Assembly: GCF_014207845.1 (NCBI RefSeq)
Contig: NZ_JACHLC010000001.1
Span: 62,001-126,000, forward strand
Length of the DNA: 64,000 nt
Source: Chryseobacterium shigense
GTDB lineage: Bacteria; Bacteroidota; Bacteroidia; Flavobacteriales; Weeksellaceae
Reading direction: 5' to 3'
Shown here: positions 9,406 to 16,285 of the stretch, in pieces
Numbering within the stretch: position 1 is the first letter of the stretch
Layout of the letters: every line of letters starts with the position of its first letter
Program-made: the position numbers and the translations under genes
Notes under the pieces: model-generated
Seen by the model: only the letters and a program-made list of their open reading frames with translations
The model's database searches: none
Told to the model about the DNA's origin: nothing

Positions 9406-9504
9406 AGATGCTTCGACTCCGCTCAGCATGACAGCTCTAATACTAACTGTTTTTATTAGCAATTAATTTATAGCGATGTCATGCTGAGCGGAGTCGAAGC
9501 ATCT
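9406..9504. repeat. 27-bp perfect inverted repeat (REP-like element)
   Basis: The arms 9406-9432 and 9478-9504 are exact reverse complements of each other over 27 bp and enclose 45 bp of AT-rich sequence. The GC-rich arms (GCTTCGACTCCGCTCAGCAT) differ in composition from the surroundings. The element sits between fahA and the flavin reductase gene. It is too long for a plain terminator, has no T tract on either side and carries no gene, so it fits a REP-like or non-autonomous mobile palindrome that can also fold in mRNA. Confidence 0.9.
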
Positions 9505-9526
9505 GGATTATTTGTTTACCACCGAA

Positions 9527-10774
9527 TTAAACCGTAGGAATAATTTTCCCTGAAACGTCACCGAAACCTACTCTCACACCATCCTTTTCAGCCCATGCTT
9601 TCATCGTAACGGTATCGTTATCTTCAATGAACTTTCTTTCCTGACCATTGCTTAGCTGTAAAGGATTTTGTCCTCTCCATGTCAGTTCAAGCATAGATCC
9701 GAAAGATTTGGGATCGCTTCCTGAAATGGTTCCGCTGGCATACAGATCTCCAACTTCAACGTTGCATCCATTCACCGTGTGATGAGCAAGCTGCTGTGTC
9801 ATATTCCAGTACATGAATTTATAATTACTTTCTGAAATCAGGTTTTCTTCACTGTTTTCTGGCTGGATGTATACTTCAAGGTTGATATCATAATTTTTAT
9901 CACCTTCAAATTTCAAATAGTCTAAAACTTCAGGGTCCTGTTTTGGAGAAGCTGTTCTGAACGGTTCTAACGCCTCAAGGGTAACTACCCACGGAGAAAT
10001 AGACGAACCGAAGTTCTTGGCAAGGAAAGGCCCCAGCGGAACATATTCCCAGGATTGGATATCTCTTGCGGACCAGTCATTGAAAATTACCATTCCGAAG
10101 ATGGCGTCTTCAGCATCCTTTGTAGAAATACTTTCACCCATTTCCGTGTTTTTGTTAAGGATAAAAGCCATTTCCAGTTCAAAATCCAGCTGTTTGCTTG
10201 GTCCGAAAAGTGGTTTTTCCGCATCCGCAGGTTTTGTCTGGCCTTTCGGACGGTTAATTTCCGTTCCTGAAACTACTATGGATGATGCTCTTCCATGATA
10301 GCCTACCGGAAGATGTTTCCAGTTTGGAAGTAGGGCATTGGCCGGATCGCGGAACATTTTCCCAACGTTAGTGGCATGTTCAATGCTGCTGTAAAAATCC
10401 GTATAGTTCGGAATGTGTACGGGCATCATCATTTTTACCTTGTCAAGGTCATAGAAAGCATCTTCAATGGTTTTTTCGTCTTTTGACAAGGTGGAGCCTT
10501 CCTGAAGAAGTTCCTGGATTCTGGTACGTGCCGCATTGGTTACAGGTTTTCCCAGTTCAATAAATTCGTTGATGGTGTAAGCTTCAAAAACATTATCATC
10601 CAGTCCTTTAATATCTTCAAAATATCCAAGATCATAAAGGGTGGCAAGATCTACTACCTGATCACCGATCCTTGTACAGCATCCGATGTATTCTTTATTA
10701 AAAACTGCTACTCCGAAAGGAATATTATGTATAGAAAAGTCTGAATCTGAAGAATATTCTACAAATGATTTCAT
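9527..10774 (-). CDS. fahA: Fumarylacetoacetase
   Basis: 415 residues, the normal length for this enzyme. The N-terminal SH3-like domain starts with FSIHNIPFGVAVF. The catalytic domain shows YTDFYSSIEHATNVG (metal and substrate site), LPVGYHGRASSIVVSG and FNDWSARDIQSWEYVPLGPF. It hydrolyses 4-fumarylacetoacetate to fumarate and acetoacetate, the last step of tyrosine degradation. The same strand carries hppD and hmgA upstream. A TAnnTTTG box lies 35 bases before the start, so it can be transcribed independently of hppD, which is closed off by a terminator. Confidence 0.96.
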   Translation of the reverse strand: MKSFVEYSSDSDFSIHNIPFGVAVFNKEYIGCCTRIGDQVVDLATLYDLGYFEDIKGLDDNVFEAYTINEFIELGKPVTNAARTRIQELLQEGSTLSKDEKTIEDAFYDLDKVKMMMPVHIPNYTDFYSSIEHATNVGKMFRDPANALLPNWKHLPVGYHGRASSIVVSGTEINRPKGQTKPADAEKPLFGPSKQLDFELEMAFILNKNTEMGESISTKDAEDAIFGMVIFNDWSARDIQSWEYVPLGPFLAKNFGSSISPWVVTLEALEPFRTASPKQDPEVLDYLKFEGDKNYDINLEVYIQPENSEENLISESNYKFMYWNMTQQLAHHTVNGCNVEVGDLYASGTISGSDPKSFGSMLELTWRGQNPLQLSNGQERKFIEDNDTVTMKAWAEKDGVRVGFGDVSGKIIPTV

Positions 10775-10809
10775 AATTTTTTTGGAATTAAATTAAAATG
10801 GTAAGATAA

Positions 10810-10817
10810 CAAATCTA
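10810..10817 (-). promoter_or_regulatory. Putative -7 box of fahA
   Basis: On the minus strand the sequence reads TAGATTTG, matching TAnnTTTG, 35 bases upstream of the fahA start. The -33 element is not clear. Confidence 0.5.
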
Positions 10818-10845
10818 TGAAGATCTGCCACCAATTCTGCGGGAA

Positions 10846-11304
10846 TTATTTCTTTTTGGAATAAGAGGCCTCATCTATCCATCTGTCTTTTGTATTTACA
10901 TCAATAAGATACAGGATATCATCCTGCCTGGTCAGGAGTAAAGTCTTGGTGACAGGCATCGGAACTTTTTTATTTTCAAGTTTATCTGCTCTCATGGAAA
11001 GTATATTTTTCTTCCTGATGATATCTCCTGTGAAAACGTTTGAGCTGCTTTCGCCGGTAGCTTTGTCATCAAATACTTCTACGTAGGTAGCTTCTTTTCC
11101 TTTTATAATAATAAAATCTCTTTCCGTATGATCTTCTGCATCCTTGATGAAGATGAACTTCTTGTTGTCTATATTTACATTTTCAAGATGCTGGTTGATG
11201 CCTTTTCTTTCTTCCAGACGATTAAGGATCTCATTAAGTGTTCCATACTGGGCTTTAAGGCCCAATGCTCCGAAAAATAAAATCCCGATTAAAATTTTTC
11301 TCAT
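10846..11304 (-). CDS. Exported protein of unknown function
   Basis: 152 residues with a clear signal peptide (MRKILIGILFFGALGLKAQ, cleavage near residue 19). The mature part is small and charged and looks beta-rich: FIFIKDAEDHTERDFIIIKG, then VNTKDRWIDEAS near the end. I do not recognise a named family. It lies between hppD and fahA on the same strand, but the hppD terminator is just upstream and a promoter-like box follows before fahA. Its location inside the tyrosine cluster may therefore be incidental. Confidence 0.7.
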   Translation of the reverse strand: MRKILIGILFFGALGLKAQYGTLNEILNRLEERKGINQHLENVNIDNKKFIFIKDAEDHTERDFIIIKGKEATYVEVFDDKATGESSSNVFTGDIIRKKNILSMRADKLENKKVPMPVTKTLLLTRQDDILYLIDVNTKDRWIDEASYSKKK

Positions 11305-11323
11305 AAGTGTGCTTTTTAAAAAA

Positions 11324-11358
11324 AAGTTTTGCCAGGACTCTGCATCCTGACAAAACTT
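11324..11358 (-). terminator. Terminator of hppD
   Basis: Stem 11324-11337 with 11345-11358 (one mismatch) and a seven-base loop. Read on the minus strand it is followed by nine T. It separates hppD from the exported-protein gene. Confidence 0.8.
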
Positions 11359-11375
11359 ATTATTTTATATTTAAA

Positions 11376-12506
11376 TTAAAGATTTCCTCTTCTTTCCTGC
11401 TCTCTTTCCAGTGCTTCGAACAATGCTTTGAAGTTTCCGGCACCAAAACTCTGTGCACCGTGTCTTTCAATGATCTCGAAGAATAGAGTAGGACGGTCTT
11501 CTACCGGCTTCGTGAAAATCTGAAGCAGGTATCCTTCTTCATCGTGATCAATAAGGATGCCTAAGTCTTGTAATTTCTTAATATCTTCATCAATATGGCC
11601 AACTCTTTCAGGAACCATATCGTAATAAGCCTCTGGTGGAGCGGAAAGGAACTCTACACCACGTTTTTTCAATTCGGTTACTGTGTGGATGATATCTTTT
11701 GTTGCTACCGCGATGTGCTGTACTCCTTCACCTTCATAGAAATCAAGATATTCTTCTACCTGGGATTTCTTTTTACCTTCTGCAGGCTCATTGATCGGGA
11801 ATTTCGCATATCCGTTTCCGTTGGACATTACTTTAGACATCAGGGCAGAATATTCTGTATTGATCTGCTTGTCATCAAAAGAAAGGATGTTTACAAAGCC
11901 CATTACTTTTTCGTACCATTCTACTGTAGGAATCATCCTGTTCCAGTCTACATTCCCTACACAGTGGTCTACATATAATAAACCTGCGTCTTCAGGATTG
12001 TAATCGCTTTCCCATTTTTCGTATCCCGGCATGAAAGATCCTGTGTAATTTTTTCTTTCAACAAACATGTGAACGGTTTCTCCGTATGTATAGATTCCGG
12101 ACATTCTTACTTCACCGTTTTCATCGGTTAAAGTTACAGGCTCCAAATAAGGCTTTCCACCTCTTTTGGTAGTTTCTTCAAAAGCTTTGTAAGCGTCATC
12201 TACCCAAAGTGCCAGAATTTTTACTCCGTCACCGTGTTTTTTTACGTGTTCGCTGACAGATGAATCGGATTTAAGCCCTGTTGTTAATACCAGTCTTATT
12301 TTCCCCTGCTGAAGAACATAAGAAGCACGGTCTCTTACTCCTGTTTCAGGACCTGCATAGGCTACAGACTGAAAACCGAAAGCGGTTTTGTAATAATGGG
12401 CAGCCTGTTTAGCATTTCCTACATAAAACTCAATGTAATCTGTACCGTTGATAGGTAAAAAATTCTCAGCTTGAGCAATTTTTTCGGCAAATGTAAGTGT
12501 TGACAT
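11376..12506 (-). CDS. hppD: 4-hydroxyphenylpyruvate dioxygenase
   Basis: 376 residues with two vicinal-oxygen-chelate domains. The C-terminal domain has the iron ligands: His in YVDHCVGNVDW, His in VQHIAVATKDI and Glu in FFEIIERHG. The GFVNILSFDDKQINTEYSALMSKVMS-type core region is also typical. It converts 4-hydroxyphenylpyruvate to homogentisate, the second step of tyrosine breakdown; HmgA and FahA act after it. The 5' flank has TAATTTG, a one-base-short variant of the usual -7 box, so the promoter assignment is weak. A strong terminator follows. Confidence 0.97.
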   Translation of the reverse strand: MSTLTFAEKIAQAENFLPINGTDYIEFYVGNAKQAAHYYKTAFGFQSVAYAGPETGVRDRASYVLQQGKIRLVLTTGLKSDSSVSEHVKKHGDGVKILALWVDDAYKAFEETTKRGGKPYLEPVTLTDENGEVRMSGIYTYGETVHMFVERKNYTGSFMPGYEKWESDYNPEDAGLLYVDHCVGNVDWNRMIPTVEWYEKVMGFVNILSFDDKQINTEYSALMSKVMSNGNGYAKFPINEPAEGKKKSQVEEYLDFYEGEGVQHIAVATKDIIHTVTELKKRGVEFLSAPPEAYYDMVPERVGHIDEDIKKLQDLGILIDHDEEGYLLQIFTKPVEDRPTLFFEIIERHGAQSFGAGNFKALFEALEREQERRGNL

Positions 12507-12660
12507 ATTTCTATTTTACTTTTATTTTTATGTATGCAAATTACGAAAATCTTAGAAATAGTGAAAACATTGAATCAGATTCCTTGGATATACTTAACAT
12601 AAAGTTAAAGAAGAGTTCATTTAAGTATATTTAAGTTTCTTTATAATAAAATTGGATATC

Positions 12661-12668
12661 TACCTTTG
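12661..12668 (+). promoter_or_regulatory. Orphan -7 promoter box
   Basis: TACCTTTG matches TAnnTTTG on the plus strand, but no plus-strand gene follows; a hairpin begins only 43 bases later. The -33 element is not convincing. Confidence 0.35.
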
Positions 12669-12672
12669 GTAT

Positions 12673-12740
12673 AGAAAGAACAAATGAAAAAAATATTTTC
12701 GAAAAAAGGGAAGCCGTAGAATTTTCTACGGCTTTCTCTA
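12673..12740 (+). ncRNA. Candidate short transcript or mini-ORF
   Basis: A transcript starting after the 12661-12668 box and ending at the hairpin 12711-12734 would be about 70 bases. It would contain an 11-codon frame at 12684-12719 (MKKIFSKKGKP). The plus strand has only short T runs after the hairpin, so the evidence is thin. It may be a by-product of the minus-strand terminator. Confidence 0.2.
12711..12734. terminator. Terminator of the unknown gene at 12751
   Basis: A perfect 10-bp stem AAGCCGTAGA/TCTACGGCTT with a four-base loop. Read on the minus strand it is followed by CCCTTTTTT. It lies 16 bases after the stop of the minus-strand gene. Confidence 0.75.
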
Positions 12741-12750
12741 TTATTTCAAC

Positions 12751-13536
12751 TTATAATTTCCTGTTTAATCGGCCTGCGTCGGGATTATAATTATCCCATA
12801 TTTTCCATATGTTATCTATTTTACGGATAAAATAAATTTGTGTATTGAGCTGATTTACAAAGTGTTCCTCGCCGGTTTCGCCTACTTTGAACAGGAGATT
12901 CCAGAATTCCTGTGCTTCCAGTATCTTTTTGTCGGGCTCATCAGTAACAAGATGAATGTCAAAAACCTCGTAATTTGAACGGTTGTTTTTAGTAACAAGC
13001 TGAAAGTCTCTTTCACACAGTTCCCTGCTGAATTCTGATGCTCTTTCTAAAAATGGAGAGCCGTCAAAAACCAGTTGTTTAAAAATTTCCGTTTTATGAT
13101 CCGGAAAGTTTTTATAAAATTCAAATGCGGTGGCGCAATAATCATACACCATTTTAGTAAGAAATTCCAGATCTCCTTCCGTTGATTCTTTTTCCGGACT
13201 TTTTAATTTTAATGATTGTATATAGTCATTGAGGTCTTTATGGCCCAGAAAAATACAGATTTTATCCAGTGTTTTCAGGAATCTGAGGTCGTTATGGGTC
13301 TTATCCTGATAGTCATTTTCAAAAAAACGCTGTAAAGTAACGTGTGATATTGTATTTCCTATTTCAAATTTTTTTCCGCCTTTCAGTTCTTCAGCTTCAG
13401 ACAGTTCATCTTTTATAATCTCAGAAAGAATAATATAATGGCTTCTTTTCCATTCACTCACATTCCCCAAAACAGAATTCTTTACTTTTGAATGCTTTTC
13501 AACTTCTTCTCTTATCGAATTATATATAGTTTTCAA
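12751..13536 (-). CDS. Unknown cytoplasmic protein with a possible N-terminal HTH-like segment
   Basis: 261 residues, no signal peptide and no membrane span. The segment ISHVTLQRFFENDYQDKT followed by RFLKTLDKICIFLGHKDLNDYI (about residues 65-105) resembles the N-terminal module of many Bacteroidota regulators, where a strand of the type S-TLRRFF precedes a TLd-Ls-ylGf-nw helix. The C-terminal half (about 120-255) looks like an NTF2-type alpha/beta fold ending IWKIWDNYNPD. I do not recognise the family. It stands alone between hppD and the CoA-transferase gene, with its own terminator. Confidence 0.6.
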   Translation of the reverse strand: MKTIYNSIREEVEKHSKVKNSVLGNVSEWKRSHYIILSEIIKDELSEAEELKGGKKFEIGNTISHVTLQRFFENDYQDKTHNDLRFLKTLDKICIFLGHKDLNDYIQSLKLKSPEKESTEGDLEFLTKMVYDYCATAFEFYKNFPDHKTEIFKQLVFDGSPFLERASEFSRELCERDFQLVTKNNRSNYEVFDIHLVTDEPDKKILEAQEFWNLLFKVGETGEEHFVNQLNTQIYFIRKIDNIWKIWDNYNPDAGRLNRKL

Positions 13537-13675
13537 TTTCCCTTGGTTTTGAATGAGTTTATCAAAAACACTGCCAAAATGTTAAAGCTTTTTTAAGATT
13601 CGTCTTGTTTTTGTTATTAATTTGCAGACATCGGTTATTAAAAATATTCACAAACAAATAGTATGAAGATATTTT

Positions 13676-14950
13676 TTAGTGTTTAAATCGTTCATAAGCA
13701 GCTCTTTCCAACATTTCCCTGTCATCAGGATGAGCGATGCTGATGAGCTCTTGTGCCCTCTGGCGGAGATTTTTGCCATATAAATAAGCTGTGCCATATT
13801 CTGTCACAACGTAATGAATATGTCCCCTTGTTGTCACAACTCCGGCACCCTGTTTAAGAAAAGGAACGATCCTTGAGACCCCTTTTTTGGTTCTTGATGT
13901 AATGGCAATGATGGGTTTTCCATCTTCGCTTAAGGCAGCGCCTCTCATAAAGTCCATCTGGCCTCCGATTCCGCTGTATTGTAAAGTTCCGATGGAATCT
14001 GCACATACCTGTCCTGTAAGGTCAATTTCAATGGCAGAATTAATGGCTACCATTTTTTTATTCCTCATGATATTGATCGGAAAGTTCACATCACTTACAT
14101 CTTTGAAGGCAAAAACAGTATTATCGTCCACATAATCATACAGTTTTCTTGTTCCGAAACAGAAGCTTGTAATGGTTTTGTTATCGTTATAGCCCTTATA
14201 TTTGTTGTTGATTACGTCATTCTGGATCAGGTCTATAACGCCGTCACTCAGCATTTCTGTGTGAACTCCAAGATCTTTATGGTTGCTTAAACATTTGAGT
14301 ACGGCATCAGGAATGGTTCCGATACCCATCTGTAATGTTGATTTGTCTTCAATAAGTTCAGCTACATTCTTTCCTACAAGCATTTCTTCAGGGCCTACTT
14401 TTGCACCGTAATCTACTGTCGGAAGCTCTTCTTCATGCCATACCAGTTTATGAATCCTGCTGATGTGGATCATTCCGTCTCCGTGTGTTCTCGGCATCAG
14501 AGGATTTACAACGGCAACAATAATTTTGGCAGTATCAACAGCAGCTCTTGCCACATCCACAGAGGTTCCCAATGTGCAGAACCCATGTTTGTCAGGTGGG
14601 GAAACTGTTACCAAAGCCACGTCCAGCGGCAGGATATTTTTTCTGAATAAAATAGGGATCTCGCTTAAGAAAACGGGAACAAAATCTCCCCTGTCAGAGT
14701 TCACAGCATCCCGCACTGGTGTAGACACGAATAATGAATTGACAAAGAAATTGTTCTTGTATTCAGGTTTTGCAATTTCTACGTTGCCTTGTTGGGTAAT
14801 GGAAACCATTTCTACGTTTTCCAGACGGTGAGACTGTCTTGCCAGCTCATCAATAAGATAATTCGGAGTACATGCACTTCCGTGGAAAAATACGCGGTTT
14901 CCGCTTTTTACAGTATATATCGCTTCTTCTGCACTAATATAATTGTACAT
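13676..14950 (-). CDS. Acetyl-CoA hydrolase/CoA-transferase family protein
   Basis: 424 residues with the two-domain class I CoA-transferase fold. The glycine-rich MGIGTIPDAVL precedes HTEMLSDGVIDL, whose glutamate is the expected CoA-ester-forming residue. The C-terminal part has SRIVPFLKQGAGVVTTRGHIHYVVTEYG, with the RGHIHYVVTEYG motif typical of acetyl-CoA hydrolase/4-hydroxybutyrate CoA-transferase relatives. It lies 26 bases after hmgA on the same strand, so they are probably one transcript. A link to the acetoacetate released by FahA is plausible, but the true acyl donor and acceptor cannot be told from sequence. Confidence 0.85.
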   Translation of the reverse strand: MYNYISAEEAIYTVKSGNRVFFHGSACTPNYLIDELARQSHRLENVEMVSITQQGNVEIAKPEYKNNFFVNSLFVSTPVRDAVNSDRGDFVPVFLSEIPILFRKNILPLDVALVTVSPPDKHGFCTLGTSVDVARAAVDTAKIIVAVVNPLMPRTHGDGMIHISRIHKLVWHEEELPTVDYGAKVGPEEMLVGKNVAELIEDKSTLQMGIGTIPDAVLKCLSNHKDLGVHTEMLSDGVIDLIQNDVINNKYKGYNDNKTITSFCFGTRKLYDYVDDNTVFAFKDVSDVNFPINIMRNKKMVAINSAIEIDLTGQVCADSIGTLQYSGIGGQMDFMRGAALSEDGKPIIAITSRTKKGVSRIVPFLKQGAGVVTTRGHIHYVVTEYGTAYLYGKNLRQRAQELISIAHPDDREMLERAAYERFKH

Positions 14951-14976
14951 AATGAAATTTTTTTATGAGTGATTTT

Positions 14977-16164
14977 TTATTCCTGAGAACGGTCTTCCAT
15001 GGTTTTATCTGATTCTTCCAGCCATGAAGTTTTATATGAAGGATCTTCCACTTTTAAGGCTTCTTCCGTAATTTTCAGCGGACGGAAAGGGTCTACCATT
15101 ACGGCATATTCTTCGGTGAATTTTTTACCGATACTTCTTTCCATTGCTCCCGGATGAGGTCCGTGTACAATTCCTCCGGGGTGTAAAGTGAAATCCATTA
15201 AATCTATATGATTACGGCTCATAAAATCTCCTTCCGTATAGAATAAAACTTCATCGGAATCAATATTTGAGTGGTTATAAGGAGCCGGAATTGCTAAGGG
15301 ATGATAATCGTACATTCTTGCACAGAATGAACATACCACAAAATTATGACCTTCAAAATTCTGGTGTACCGGAGGCGGTTGGTGAATTCTTCCGGTAATA
15401 GGTTCGAAGTTTTTAATATTGAATTTATAAGGATAAAAATATCCGTCCCAGCCTACCACATCAAAAGGATGCGTTGCATAAATGAAATCTGTGATCTGGT
15501 TTTCTTTTTTTACTTTAATTAAAAATTCTCCTTTTTCGTCTTTTGGTTCTTTGAAAACCGGTGCAATAATATCTCTTTCGCAGAAAGGTGAGTGTTCCAA
15601 AAGCTGCCCGAATTCATTTCTGTATCGTTTTGGAGTGTAAATAGGAGAGTGGCTTTCAAGCACAAAAAATACGGTATCGTCCGATTTCAGTTCTACCTGG
15701 TAGATAGTTCCTCTCGGAATAATAAGATAATCACCTGTTACAAATTCCAGGTCCCCTACAAATGTTTTCAGGATTCCTGTTCCCTGGTGAACATATAAAA
15801 GCTCATCGCATTCTGCATTTTTGTAGAAATAGTCCATAGACTTTATCGGCTTCGATAATCCCATTTTCAGGTCATTGTTCATCAGAAGGATTTTTCTGCT
15901 GTCCATGAAATCGTCCTCGGGGGTTACATTCATTCCCTTAAACATTCTCGGAGCCACATTTTTTTCTACGGCAATTTTTGGTGTTACGTCTTTGGCTGTT
16001 CCAATAGATTTAATCTGTGTAGGACGGTGTGTGTGGTATAATAATGAGGAAATTCCGTGAAAGCCTTCTGTTCCGAAGAGCTGTTCATAGTAAAATTTAT
16101 CTTCCGGCGATTTGAAAATCGTGTGTCTTTTTTGTGGGATATTTCCCGCTTGATGATATCTCAT
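14977..16164 (-). CDS. hmgA: Homogentisate 1,2-dioxygenase
   Basis: 395 residues of the shorter bacterial homogentisate dioxygenase form, with the N-terminal MRYHQAGNIPQKRHTIFK. Metal and active-site sequence appears in the second cupin-like half: RNHIDLMDFTLHPGGIVHGP followed by HPGAMERS. The enzyme opens the aromatic ring of homogentisate to maleylacetoacetate. HppD upstream in the pathway and FahA downstream are both encoded nearby, but I see no maleylacetoacetate isomerase (a glutathione-transferase-type gene) in the window. A promoter lies directly upstream, and the gene is divergent from a TonB receptor gene. Confidence 0.95.
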   Translation of the reverse strand: MRYHQAGNIPQKRHTIFKSPEDKFYYEQLFGTEGFHGISSLLYHTHRPTQIKSIGTAKDVTPKIAVEKNVAPRMFKGMNVTPEDDFMDSRKILLMNNDLKMGLSKPIKSMDYFYKNAECDELLYVHQGTGILKTFVGDLEFVTGDYLIIPRGTIYQVELKSDDTVFFVLESHSPIYTPKRYRNEFGQLLEHSPFCERDIIAPVFKEPKDEKGEFLIKVKKENQITDFIYATHPFDVVGWDGYFYPYKFNIKNFEPITGRIHQPPPVHQNFEGHNFVVCSFCARMYDYHPLAIPAPYNHSNIDSDEVLFYTEGDFMSRNHIDLMDFTLHPGGIVHGPHPGAMERSIGKKFTEEYAVMVDPFRPLKITEEALKVEDPSYKTSWLEESDKTMEDRSQE

Positions 16165-16186
16165 TTTACTTTTATATGTAGTTTCT

Positions 16187-16222
16187 CAAATTTAATCATT
16201 TTTCGTGAATTGTTTCCAACAA
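16187..16222 (-). promoter_or_regulatory. Promoter of hmgA
   Basis: On the minus strand TAAATTTG (16187-16194) matches TAnnTTTG, 23 bases before the hmgA start, with two overlapping TTG triplets about 23-26 bases further upstream (16217-16222). Confidence 0.55.
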
Positions 16223-16238
16223 CATTTATCATGGTGTT

Positions 16239-16267
16239 TTGTAATTCAAAAATAATTGTTAGATTTG
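16239..16267 (+). promoter_or_regulatory. Promoter of the TonB receptor/thioredoxin operon
   Basis: TTG at 16239-16241, an 18-base spacer, then TAGATTTG at 16260-16267, 19 bases before the chosen ATG. This promoter rules out the earlier TTG codon at 16256 as the start. Confidence 0.7.
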
Positions 16268-16275
16268 TCTAACAA
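16256..16275. promoter_or_regulatory. Palindromic operator over the -7 box
   Basis: A perfect inverted repeat TTGTTAGA-TTTG-TCTAACAA covers the -7 element of the TonB receptor promoter. The core TTAGATTTGTCTAA resembles operators of metal-dependent DtxR/MntR-type repressors. Regulation by metal is inference. Confidence 0.65.
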
Positions 16276-16285
16276 TTTTAATTTC

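Noticed and set aside
9406-9504. Inverted repeat as ends of an insertion sequence
   Set aside because: Only 45 bases separate the arms, with no coding capacity and no target duplication visible.
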